This document shows, piece by piece, positions 26,701 through 34,671 of a stretch of DNA of 44,692 bases (positions are counted from its first letter, which is position 1; the number at the start of each line of letters is the position of its first letter). The translations under genes and the position numbers were made by a program. The notes beneath the pieces were generated by a model that had not been told where the DNA came from, did no database searches, and saw nothing but the letters and a program-made list of their open reading frames with translations. This DNA comes from Candidatus Margulisiibacteriota bacterium (GTDB lineage: Bacteria > Margulisbacteria > Riflemargulisbacteria > GWF2-39-127): NCBI GenBank assembly GCA_003242895.1, contig QKMY01000003.1, forward strand, positions 1-44,692, in the 5' to 3' direction.

Positions 26701-26830
26701 TGAGATAATCGTTAATTTGACGACGACCATTGATCGAATAAAGGCGGGTGCTTTTCCTTCGAAGCCCGACACCCAACGAACCTGCCAGCAATGCGACTAC
26801 TCCGAAATATGCCGGGAAAGCCAATTATAA
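23708..26830 (+). CDS. UvrD-like helicase/PD-(D/E)XK nuclease, AddB-like subunit
   Basis: The 1040-aa protein has a good Walker A (GLSGTGKT, residues 24-31), but the DEFQDT motif of UvrD enzymes is replaced by VDHTEDMN. Late motifs survive (SMHQLKGEEFD, LYISLTRAKSR). The C-terminal nuclease has GVIDRVD (Asp893) and VDYKTSG (Asp907, Lys909). Cys753, Cys1026, Cys1029 and Cys1035 are spaced like the 4Fe-4S cysteines of AddB. It pairs with the next gene by a TAATG overlap, so both probably form one end-resecting recombination complex. No ribosome site is seen before the ATG; TATAAT at 23694-23699 suggests a nearly leaderless message. Confidence 0.8.
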   Translation: MDTAITNTNREIIADSKTTILVQGLSGTGKTSFIIDKYVYLVTNSRLQASNILVLTNNSKNAEFIKTSIIKKLARSFDETWINTFYSFPARILRDYAFEGGAEYDYEDVNRYKSLLIIEHLIQDNQCRLSEEFTWYLGKKSFLKKVLDTIQWFKTNLITIDQLAGIVNTHFPQNNYLASILFIYRKYQEFLGDYLLCDHLDIVNNAYSIVTTNPGVKQKIQDQFKLIMVDHTEDMNYLQLRLLKEICAPQATTANFFYDIHQTLAEENYTGTLLDHIKRHFKPEEIVLSSIHRNSSLTTVAESIVSKKLLFPEPRPEIELYKCCDENNEFEFVFRSIKESIITNKHLTYNDFAIVTRNLKRHAYRIREQSRLAGIPCIFGTDIDFYNQKPVVLLFALIAFLTDESNTRFKQIIPLHSNDIPMTKLFSLEQKVNGELLTEICIKSDTKTKGQLSPEELAIAIELREFYSALNKTKRWIGSCTSITECIYKLYREYVLGFIYRSGNLEGLDSLTSLFSMVKEYETITTNFDRKIDMYEFLRTIEAVTLQYCDEMELKNTADYDVGVKILSMHQLKGEEFDSVFLVHFTEEEFPKVNSRITIIDGNLLALSQNLHDELHQPFYISPIVTLEEILEQEKRLLYISLTRAKSRVFISYPATVDNKEQHASSYLSDVIHPDNMHTYDGSRITTFLNSSEVEITLLKNYSSVSAELKQFLVMNGIYIDTAIFSQKKEELNIPFSDKRKYSASAIKTFLSCPKKFYYSKVLGLETLGKERLHIGTEVHRVLQVFHRIFPSLHGIEHSTMQAILARLLDRVWLGYEQARDLPENVKLKRSKKGARALFSTEIIASYYYKMFVTICVRYVAQTRTIMEGRTAYFLEKKVAFSLNGIGLYGVIDRVDKDRDGRYHIVDYKTSGANAAFTARSEKLKYINIDKDIDYIPQDFQMPLYYLASCNALKLQPESIEYYYLNQTDSNEQFKRMKILFSGTEEKNTAVISEDEINEIIVNLTTTIDRIKAGAFPSKPDTQRTCQQCDYSEICRESQL

Positions 26831-29800
26831 TGAATACAAACGAACAACAACTGCAAGCCATAACTTATCCTGACACAAAACCGCTCAAGATCCTCGCGGG
26901 AGCGGGGACTGGGAAAACCTTCGTGCTGACCAACCGGTTTCTTCACCTGGTCGAGCAGCTTCGGTATAAGCCGCAGGACATAGTCTGCTTAACTTTCACG
27001 GTTAAAGCTGCTGACGAGATGAAAACACGAATTATCAACGAGCTGCTCAATAAGAAAATCATCAGGAATAAAAGCGATATGGCATTAAGCTATATTTCTA
27101 ATTTCCATTCTTTCTGCCGCCGGTTACTAGAAGAAAATCCCTTTATTGTGCCGATTGATCCGAGTGCCGAAATTATCAGTGAACCTGATCAGATTGTCCT
27201 AATGAGGGATATTTGCAAAGAATTCCTTGATCTGAAACTTCCTGTTCCCGAAGAATTCCGGGACCTCTTTACCGCAATGCCTATCAAAAATTTCGGTTTA
27301 TTTGTGGACAACATGATTAATGTAATCAATAAGATAAAAGACTGCCTGTTGTCTCCCGAGAATTATAAAAAATACAGTCTGAAAATGCTGGAAAATAACA
27401 AGGGGTTGCTAGCCAATGACCTCTACGAAAAAGCCAATAGCAAAGAAGTCCATGCAAGTACCAGAAAAAAATATAGCCGGCTAATCGAATACGTTAACCA
27501 GGATTTTGCTGATGAGAGAACCGTCATGGAAATGATCTATGTGATCTATCAGCGCTATGAAGAAAAGCTCAGAGAAAAGAACAAAATCGACTTTGGCGAT
27601 CTGATTTACTATACATTTGAACTTCTCAAAAGAAAACCTGATATAGCAAATAAATTCGCATATTTACTAATCGACGAATTCCAGGATACGAATAACGCTC
27701 AATATGAGTTGATTAAGCTGCTCTCCCGACCAGGGTTCGAGAATGTGACTATTGTCGGGGACATCAAGCAGTCAATCTACGAGTGGCGGGAAGCGCGACC
27801 GGGAAATGTAACGATTTTTCCTGGAGAAGAGATCAATCTTGTGCTTAATTACAGATCAACTGCACCTATTTTAGACCTGGCTTACACTATATTGAAAGAA
27901 GACATGCCGGATGAAAAAAAGTTGATCCAGGCATCAAACAGCAACGAGAATACTATCGTCCATCTTTTTAAAGGAACGAATCGGGAAGCTGAAGCGTTAT
28001 ATATTGCCCGTAAGATCAACCAGCTTCTGACTGAAGGTAGCAACCCAGGGGATATTGTCATCCTTATGCGTAGCGTTAACAGTGCCCATCTTTATTCCGA
28101 TAAAATTAAAGAACTCGGAATACCTTGTGTGATCATGGGTTCTTCTGGATTTTTTGAACAGAACATTATTAAGGATATCACGGCTTTTATTCGGCTTATC
28201 AATAACCCGTATAATGAGTTCTCGTGGATAAGGGTTTTAGCCAGTCCTCTTTACCACTTCACGGATTATGATCTAAGCCAGCTCATCCAAGAAGGGAAGC
28301 AAGAGAAACTGCCGATCGCCGAGATTATTAAACAAGGGAAATTCGGTCTGCTAGGAATCGAAGAAATTAAAATATTACAGAATTTTATGGCAATACTTAC
28401 TGAAGCAGGAGAAAGAATGAAGCGCTATTCCTTACTCCATGTATTCATCTGGCTGCTCGAACAATCTCATTATGTGAGAAAGCTGGCTGTATTTAACAAA
28501 ATCGATGAAATAAACGCTATTAACGAGTTTCTCAGTGTTATGAACGACTACTTTTCGAAAAATATTTCTTCGACCATCGATGAGTTTCTCGAATACATCG
28601 AAATCATTAAAAAAAGTGATCAGAATATTTCCATAGTGTCTCAATCGAGCATGATCAGGATTATGAGCGTTCACCAATCTAAAGGTCTCGAATTCCCAAT
28701 AGTTTTCGTATGTAATGTCCGTCCTCAGAGCTTCCCGATCACTGCGAGTTCTCATCCTTACTCTTTTTCCCGGGATTACGGCGTTATTGTAAAAAACGCT
28801 CTCAATACAGAAGAAAAAGAGAGAAAGAACGTCAAGTTTTCTGAAATGGTGAAAGATGACGAATCTCTGAAACGGCTGAACGAAGAAAAGAGAGTACTTT
28901 ATGTCGCAATTACCAGAGCAAAACGAGGACTTTACCTGACTTCATCAGAAGGCGGACGGGGGAAAAGCTTCTATGATGAAGTAGCAGAGTTAAAAGAAAC
29001 CGGGCTTAAGAACATTATGATAGATCAGCTTATGGAAGAACCTCTGTCATTATATACAAACCAGGATTTGAACCTTCAATCGCTTAATGAAGATATTATC
29101 AGGAACTACCTTCAACACCAAAAACTAATTACAGCTACTGCTGGTCAAAAGAAATTGCTGTCACTCTCATTTTCCCAAATTTCAATTTACGATACCTGTC
29201 CGTTGAAATACAAATACCGCTATATTGATAAGATCCCGGTGTTTGATGAGTTCGACAATTACTCGATGCATTTCCAGGGTGATGAACTGGGGCTTGATGC
29301 TATGTACCTGGGAGATATTCTTCATAAGCTTATTCAGCTCTACCATTATCGTAAACGCAAGGACCTCCATGTTGATGAAATATTTCTTGCAGATAAGTTA
29401 AAAAAAGCCATTTTACACAAAAAGAAGCCCGACAGCTTAATCTTAAAAGGCAAAGAAATACTCGACAACTACTTGCGATCTCCCCTTGCCGCCAGAAATA
29501 CAATGGAAGAAGAAAAACCGTTTACAATCTGGTTTGCAAACAAAGAGTTCGATGTCATGCTCAAAGGCAAGATAGATCGGATCGATACCCTCGACGACCA
29601 TATTCAAATAATCGATTACAAAACTAATGTAAGAATTGAAAAGGATAAATTCCGCAAACAACTGGCAATCTATAAAATCGCTTTACAAGAACTTTACGCG
29701 CCAGAAAAAATTATAAAAACTAGTTTATACTTCCTTCGCAGCAGCAAAGAAATCGACTTGAACTACTCTGATAATGAACTAGATGCTGTAAAACGGGAAA

Positions 29801-29946
29801 TCCTGTCGACAGCCAGTAATATTTACCAGAACAAATTTTCGAAGAGTCCAAAGGCCTACTGCAAGGTCTGCGAATTCTCAATGTTCTGCCCCGACTCAAT
29901 CACCAGACATGATCGGGTAACGCACAATCAAATGCAGCTTTTTTGA
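26830..29946 (+). CDS. UvrD-like helicase/PD-(D/E)XK nuclease, AddA-like subunit
   Basis: The 1038-aa protein starts at the ATG overlapping the upstream stop. All superfamily 1 helicase motifs are intact: GAGTGKT (24-30), IDEFQDT (Asp282, Glu283), GDIKQSIYEWR, NYRS, SVHQSKGLEFP and YVAITRAKRG. The C-terminal nuclease has GKIDRID (Asp916) and IDYKTN (Asp929, Lys931). Unlike usual AddA it also has four cysteines in the AddB cluster pattern (Cys790, Cys1011, Cys1014, Cys1020). It is the likely motor of the two-subunit complex that resects double-strand breaks for recombination and degrades foreign DNA. Confidence 0.88.
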   Translation: MNTNEQQLQAITYPDTKPLKILAGAGTGKTFVLTNRFLHLVEQLRYKPQDIVCLTFTVKAADEMKTRIINELLNKKIIRNKSDMALSYISNFHSFCRRLLEENPFIVPIDPSAEIISEPDQIVLMRDICKEFLDLKLPVPEEFRDLFTAMPIKNFGLFVDNMINVINKIKDCLLSPENYKKYSLKMLENNKGLLANDLYEKANSKEVHASTRKKYSRLIEYVNQDFADERTVMEMIYVIYQRYEEKLREKNKIDFGDLIYYTFELLKRKPDIANKFAYLLIDEFQDTNNAQYELIKLLSRPGFENVTIVGDIKQSIYEWREARPGNVTIFPGEEINLVLNYRSTAPILDLAYTILKEDMPDEKKLIQASNSNENTIVHLFKGTNREAEALYIARKINQLLTEGSNPGDIVILMRSVNSAHLYSDKIKELGIPCVIMGSSGFFEQNIIKDITAFIRLINNPYNEFSWIRVLASPLYHFTDYDLSQLIQEGKQEKLPIAEIIKQGKFGLLGIEEIKILQNFMAILTEAGERMKRYSLLHVFIWLLEQSHYVRKLAVFNKIDEINAINEFLSVMNDYFSKNISSTIDEFLEYIEIIKKSDQNISIVSQSSMIRIMSVHQSKGLEFPIVFVCNVRPQSFPITASSHPYSFSRDYGVIVKNALNTEEKERKNVKFSEMVKDDESLKRLNEEKRVLYVAITRAKRGLYLTSSEGGRGKSFYDEVAELKETGLKNIMIDQLMEEPLSLYTNQDLNLQSLNEDIIRNYLQHQKLITATAGQKKLLSLSFSQISIYDTCPLKYKYRYIDKIPVFDEFDNYSMHFQGDELGLDAMYLGDILHKLIQLYHYRKRKDLHVDEIFLADKLKKAILHKKKPDSLILKGKEILDNYLRSPLAARNTMEEEKPFTIWFANKEFDVMLKGKIDRIDTLDDHIQIIDYKTNVRIEKDKFRKQLAIYKIALQELYAPEKIIKTSLYFLRSSKEIDLNYSDNELDAVKREILSTASNIYQNKFSKSPKAYCKVCEFSMFCPDSITRHDRVTHNQMQLF

Positions 29947-30014
29947 TTCCGTCAATTTCTTTAAGCACCTGGATATCATTATTAAAAAAATGTGATATCT
30001 AATAAGGTTTCCTT

Positions 30015-30857
30015 TTATACCGACTTCAGTTTAATTATCTGTAGCAGTTTATCTGCAATTGGAGTGAGAACGTCTTTTTTTATTTGTTCAGATAAGATGA
30101 AGAACATAGTAAAAACCAACCACCTGAACGGGGTCCAAAAACTAAATTGGACAATTAGATTACCGAGGTCATTTCTATATAAATTACCTACTACTTTTAG
30201 CCTGATGGTATTTTCTCCTTCAGGTAATTCTTTGATGCTCATTATCAATATTTCGCTGTTTCCTGCAAGATTGTCTGTTTTTTTCAAATATGGAGGGAAT
30301 GTCTTTACCACCATTTTTTTTGGGACATTTATCATCGCCGAGGAATTGATATCCGGTATATAGTTAATCTTACCAATTTTCATTGAAGGCACTTGGACCG
30401 CAATAATTCTACTTGAAGAGTATAATGCTAGCCTAACTGGGATTATGCGATGCTGCTGTACTATAATTTTTTGTCCAATTAAGCCTGCTATATTCCATTT
30501 GCTATTGCGGGTAAGTTTATTGACGATTTTCTTTTCTTCCGAATTTACCCTGAACTCATCAATGATATAAAAGGCATTATCCTTATACTTTATGTGACAT
30601 TTATAAGGGACTTCTCGATATTCAAGCGGCTCTAAATCGTATTGCCTCAAGCTCTTAGGACTGTTCAACTGAAAGTATAGAGACAAAAGAACAACTCCTA
30701 TTAGTGCCATGATCAAAGCTGTTGGAACAAAAGGAAAAGCTCGAAAGAAAAAAACAATTATCATCCCGGCTGCTAAGCCCGTAATCGCTAACAAAAATAG
30801 CACAGGATTGAGGAACAGCAGAATAAACATAGTTATTAAAAATAATATATATTTCAT
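30015..30857 (-). CDS. Membrane protein of unknown function
   Basis: The 280-aa protein has three closely packed hydrophobic helices in its first 66 residues, then a soluble, mostly beta-type stretch of about 180 residues, and a hydrophobic or amphipathic segment (WLVFTMFFIL) near the C-terminus. No motif is recognised. It points toward the helicase pair and away from the lipoprotein cluster, with its own upstream region. It could be an envelope protein with a periplasmic beta domain, but nothing shows its role. Confidence 0.6.
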   Translation of the reverse strand: MKYILFLITMFILLFLNPVLFLLAITGLAAGMIIVFFFRAFPFVPTALIMALIGVVLLSLYFQLNSPKSLRQYDLEPLEYREVPYKCHIKYKDNAFYIIDEFRVNSEEKKIVNKLTRNSKWNIAGLIGQKIIVQQHRIIPVRLALYSSSRIIAVQVPSMKIGKINYIPDINSSAMINVPKKMVVKTFPPYLKKTDNLAGNSEILIMSIKELPEGENTIRLKVVGNLYRNDLGNLIVQFSFWTPFRWLVFTMFFILSEQIKKDVLTPIADKLLQIIKLKSV

Positions 30858-31276
30858 GCCGGTAGTAATATCACATATGAGTTAACAGATAAACGGGTAT
30901 ATTTGTGCAATCAAAATTAGCAGCTTCATCAGTCTGCAAAACTTTCTAGTTTTCAAACAAGAAATACAACATGTACGTTATCAATTGAATAATTATCTAT
31001 TTATTCCTGATCGTTTTCAAAATACCTGCAAAATCCTTTTTTTTTCCATTGTTTTATATATTATAATATTGAATTTTTATGTATATATTTCCTCTGTAAT
31101 TAGTGCTATATATGCCTGCAACTAATCTGAGGCTGGGTAAGTTATGATCTGTATAAGAAATAACTTCAGCCGGATTTGGGTGAAATTAATACGCTGATAT
31201 GCGTTGTTTTGTTACGAAAGGAGATTGATTAACCAAGCATTAAGTATCGGGGAAGAACAAAAAGGGAGGGAAGTTA
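30858..31276. other. Divergent regulatory region before the lipoprotein cluster
   Basis: These 419 AT-rich bases hold no gene. TATAAT at 31062-31067 is a possible -10 for the + strand without a good -35. A bulged hairpin lies at 31131-31171 (GGCTG and AAGTTAT with ATAACTT and CAGCC). The 50 bases before the start resemble those before the paralogue at 34508. Confidence 0.45.
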
Positions 31277-31440
31277 ATGAACAAGAAAGTACTCTGGTTT
31301 AGTTTGGGCATACTCTGTCTTACCCTTATCGGCTGCGGGCAATTAACGGACCAACATACCGAACGAGTATCAGCACTCGGTGATCAGATTTTGAATCAAA
31401 ACGGGAACAATACCAATACCGGTGATAATGATGAGGTACT
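31262..31440 (+). repeat. Near-identical 179-bp repeat, copy 1
   Basis: This stretch covers the ribosome site and first 55 codons of a lipoprotein and recurs at 34493-34671 with one difference (T31392 against C34623, changing Leu to Ser). Just beyond it, the two genes differ at many synonymous sites. Confidence 0.9.
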
Positions 31441-32728
31441 TGCTACTAACAAGATCACCCTGACTATCGGGGACCCAAAAGCCAGTTTATCTCCACAAGC
31501 GATAACCGCCAAATGCCTGATAGCCTCTCAATCAGTCAATATTGTAGCTGATGTCCCGGGTTTCTTAACCTTCCAGGCATGCAGCGATATTTTCTTCAAT
31601 GTTACTCAGCTCTCGAAGATAGAAGCTGATGGCTCGATCAAGCTCAAAATTATCTATAATGATCTGCTCAGTAAGGACATCGAATCAATCAAGGTCAAAG
31701 CCTGTATGCTCGATGCTAATGGGTTGATCGGTCAGAAAGAACCCCAGAGCATCATTCCACTGGAAGTTAAAGTCGTTGATGAGAAACCATATCAAGACCT
31801 GAATACTAATTGTGCCGAGCTCAAGAACTGGAAAGCTCCGTTCACTCAAGGGATCAATAAGGTACTCACGCTCAAGCTCAAAGGCGATTTTACCAATGCA
31901 CTCAAGCAACAGTATAAAGGGACGATATTGCTCAAGTTGGTCAAGGAAAAATCAACAGCAGATAATACATGGAAACATGTCACTAGTACATTGCCGTGGA
32001 ATTTCTTTTTCGATAATAGTGCCACAACATACAACGGTTATATGTGGGTTGTCGGGGGATTCGACTTTAATAAAGTATTGAAGTCCATTAACGGCAAAGA
32101 GTGGACCGAGACTTCCGCTAATACCCCCTGGACAGAGAAACCAAATGCAATTGCCTTCAAAGATAAACTATGGGTTTTTGGGTATCAAGGAAACACCAAT
32201 CTATGGAATACTTCAGATGGAAGCAGTTGGCAACTGATCAATTCTTTTTTCCTCCCAAGTTATATTGATATACAGGGTTTAGCAGTTTTCAGAAACAAAC
32301 TATGGGTTATAGAGTTCGCTATATCCGATAGTGATTTTGGTCCATACATTCAATCTTCCGGCGATGGTGTTAATTGGACACCGATATCCCGGCCTGACTG
32401 GGGTGATTTCTATCCCAGAAAAGCTCTGGTTTTTAAAGATAAATTATGGGTGCTGGGAGATGCTAATTATGCCTGGACGTCCGAAGACGGGATAAACTGG
32501 TCCAGGACCACGTTCACCGGATTGCCTGAACCACGAACCACAGAGGATTATTCAGTTTCAAACAACAAACTCTGGGCGACTATCAGTAATGTTTTGTATT
32601 CTTCCGAAAACGGTTTGAGGTGGAATCGAGAGGCTAGCAATCCTGTTTTTATCGATACACTTCTTTCTTATAACAATTTATTGTGGGGATTTGGAAATGG
32701 CAACTTGTGGTATTTCAATAACAAATAA
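31277..32728 (+). CDS. Propeller lipoprotein, paralogue A
   Basis: The 483-aa protein has lipobox LIGC (Cys20). The shared N-terminal module spans about residues 56-225 and contains Cys80, Cys102, Cys143 and Cys179, absent from the paralogue at 2169, which may form disulfides. The C-terminal half has about six repeats with a KLWV.G strand and a S.DG..W turn, a kelch-like propeller pattern. The function is unknown; exposure on an outer or inner membrane face is inferred. It is first of three tandem paralogues. Confidence 0.78.
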   Translation: MNKKVLWFSLGILCLTLIGCGQLTDQHTERVSALGDQILNQNGNNTNTGDNDEVLATNKITLTIGDPKASLSPQAITAKCLIASQSVNIVADVPGFLTFQACSDIFFNVTQLSKIEADGSIKLKIIYNDLLSKDIESIKVKACMLDANGLIGQKEPQSIIPLEVKVVDEKPYQDLNTNCAELKNWKAPFTQGINKVLTLKLKGDFTNALKQQYKGTILLKLVKEKSTADNTWKHVTSTLPWNFFFDNSATTYNGYMWVVGGFDFNKVLKSINGKEWTETSANTPWTEKPNAIAFKDKLWVFGYQGNTNLWNTSDGSSWQLINSFFLPSYIDIQGLAVFRNKLWVIEFAISDSDFGPYIQSSGDGVNWTPISRPDWGDFYPRKALVFKDKLWVLGDANYAWTSEDGINWSRTTFTGLPEPRTTEDYSVSNNKLWATISNVLYSSENGLRWNREASNPVFIDTLLSYNNLLWGFGNGNLWYFNNK

Positions 32729-32736
32729 TAGTCCAT

Positions 32737-32775
32737 CAGGACAGGTTTGCTTTAATCCAGAAGACACCTGTCCTG
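32737..32775 (+). terminator. Terminator or attenuator hairpin
   Basis: CAGGACAGGT pairs perfectly with ACCTGTCCTG around 19 bases. TTAAAAAA follows, not a T-run, so its strength is uncertain. Confidence 0.55.
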
Positions 32776-32792
32776 TTAAAAAATCCCCTGGA

Positions 32793-32820
32793 TAAATAAA
32801 TAAATAAATAAATAAATAAA
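32793..32820 (+). repeat. Tetranucleotide tract (TAAA)7
   Basis: Seven perfect TAAA units are followed by TA and then the ribosome site AGGAGG (32822-32827) of paralogue B. The tract lies between the upstream hairpin and the start codon. Confidence 0.97.
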
Positions 32821-32836
32821 TAGGAGGTTGTATCTA

Positions 32837-34342
32837 ATGAAAATCAGACTATTGCTGCTAATAAGTATATGCATCATAGGATTTATGTTTGCCGGATGCA
32901 GTAAGTTAACCGATCAGGTCCTCGACCACAATGCTTTGATTAACAACAAAACTGATGATGCCAGCGAGGCCCGTTCGGTATTGGCTCTCAGTACTGTCAG
33001 TATTTCTGTTGATAAATCCACAGGAAACAAGTTACGTACCAATTGCACAGGCAGTTCGAATGGATTATTCGATGCCTATAGTACAATATCCTTTGATATT
33101 CAGTCCCCGGAAAGTATAGTAGCTAATGGGACAATTAAGCTGACGGTGGCTAAAAGCGTGTTCAATGACTCGTCGATCTCCAATCTCAGTGTAGAGGCTT
33201 ATCTGGCGGAAGGCAGCGGACTCATCGGACAGAAAGAATCCCAAAGTATCATTCCGCTGGAAGTATCAGTGACCAACGGGACTCAATTTAAGCGACTGGA
33301 TCAGCAGCCAATTACACTCAAGGAATGGCCAGGCCCCTTCAGCAACCCGACGACAGAATCTGTAACGCTCAAGTTGGCAGGAGATTTTTCCTACGCACTG
33401 AAACAGTGCTATAAGGGGGCTATTATACTAAAACTCATAGCTCAAAAAAAACCTGTAACTTGCGAATATATATGGAATGAAGAGACAGAAAATGCAGCCT
33501 TCTCGACGAGACGAGATCATGCTTCGGTGGTATTCGATAATAAATTATGGATTATCGGAGGTGAGTCGAAGATTGGAGGTCCGTTATTGAATGATGTCTG
33601 GTATTCTTCGGACGGAAAGAACTGGATTCAAGCAACTCCTTCCGCAAACTGGTCACCAAGAAGAGGTCATAAATGCGTCGTCTTTGATAACAAAATATGG
33701 TTGCTCGGAGGATTCGAAGTCGGAACTAAATTTGATAATGATGTCTGGTATTCTTCTGATGGAAAAAATTGGACACAGGCGGTTGCTTCAGCACCCTGGC
33801 AGGCACGAGGATTTCACGCGGCCACAGTTTTTAACAACGCATTATGGATAATGGGCGGGACCGTTAATTTGCCAGGTCTTACAGTTAACGACGTATGGCA
33901 TTCCCTAGACGGAAGAAACTGGACACAGGCTACACCTTCTGCAAATTGGCAACCAAGGAATTATTCGCAGAGTGTAATATTTAATAACAAAATGTGGATT
34001 CTGGGAGGAACTTTCTTCCGGGATGCCTGGTATTCCACTAACGGAATAATTTGGAATAAAGCAACTGATACTGCCCCCTGGCAAGGTATTAGTGCAATTA
34101 CTAGTGTGACCTTTGATAATAAGATCTGGGTAATGGGAGGCGTCAATCAACAGGGTATTCCTCAAAATGATGTGTGGTATTCAACTGATGGTGCAAATTG
34201 GAATCAAATTGCTAACGCACCATGGCAGGTTAGATGGGGGCAAGCCGGTTCTGTATTTATGGATAAAATATGGATCACTGGTGGTCTTGGGACTACAACA
34301 ACACTTGCTGATGTCTGGTCTATGAGAAAAGTATGCAAATAA
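32837..34342 (+). CDS. Kelch-like propeller lipoprotein, paralogue B
   Basis: The 501-aa protein starts at ATG 32837, nine bases behind AGGAGG; a TTG at 32828 is too close to the site. The lipobox is FAGC (Cys21). The N-terminal module is the most divergent of the four paralogues but keeps GLIGQKESQSIIPLEV and LKLAGDFSYALKQCYKG. Six repeats of about 48 residues follow, each with R..H..VVFDNKLWIIGG, NDVWYSSDGKNW and a Q A.P.A.W turn, a clean six-bladed kelch pattern. Kelch propellers usually bind protein or sugar partners. The (TAAA)7 tract before it may vary its expression. Confidence 0.8.
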   Translation: MKIRLLLLISICIIGFMFAGCSKLTDQVLDHNALINNKTDDASEARSVLALSTVSISVDKSTGNKLRTNCTGSSNGLFDAYSTISFDIQSPESIVANGTIKLTVAKSVFNDSSISNLSVEAYLAEGSGLIGQKESQSIIPLEVSVTNGTQFKRLDQQPITLKEWPGPFSNPTTESVTLKLAGDFSYALKQCYKGAIILKLIAQKKPVTCEYIWNEETENAAFSTRRDHASVVFDNKLWIIGGESKIGGPLLNDVWYSSDGKNWIQATPSANWSPRRGHKCVVFDNKIWLLGGFEVGTKFDNDVWYSSDGKNWTQAVASAPWQARGFHAATVFNNALWIMGGTVNLPGLTVNDVWHSLDGRNWTQATPSANWQPRNYSQSVIFNNKMWILGGTFFRDAWYSTNGIIWNKATDTAPWQGISAITSVTFDNKIWVMGGVNQQGIPQNDVWYSTDGANWNQIANAPWQVRWGQAGSVFMDKIWITGGLGTTTTLADVWSMRKVCK

Positions 34343-34358
34343 CTGTGTAATCTGAGAA

Positions 34359-34386
34359 CAGGCATCTCTTTAGCGAGAGGTGCCTG
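34359..34386 (+). terminator. Hairpin after paralogue B
   Basis: CAGGCATCTCT pairs with AGAGGTGCCTG (11 pairs, one GU) around TTAGCG. No T-run follows, so it may be a processing or weak termination site. Confidence 0.5.
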
Positions 34387-34492
34387 CCTCAACTATATCA
34401 CAACCAATATTTCTACATAACTTTTTTATCCATTACCGTTCTTCGATATGAAAGGAGATTATTAATATGGATTAAGTATAGAAAGAATAAAT

Positions 34493-34671
34493 AAGGGAGG
34501 GAAGTTAATGAACAAGAAAGTACTCTGGTTTAGTTTGGGCATACTCTGTCTTACCCTTATCGGCTGCGGGCAATTAACGGACCAACATACCGAACGAGTA
34601 TCAGCACTCGGTGATCAGATTTCGAATCAAAACGGGAACAATACCAATACCGGTGATAATGATGAGGTACT
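34493..34671 (+). repeat. Near-identical 179-bp repeat, copy 2
   Basis: Second copy of the stretch at 31262-31440, again covering ribosome site and start of a lipoprotein gene. The copies lie 3231 bp apart in direct orientation. Confidence 0.9.

Noticed and set aside
31081-31276. Riboswitch in the long region before paralogue A
   Set aside because: A hairpin is present, but no TPP, c-di-GMP, cobalamin or other known core motif could be matched.
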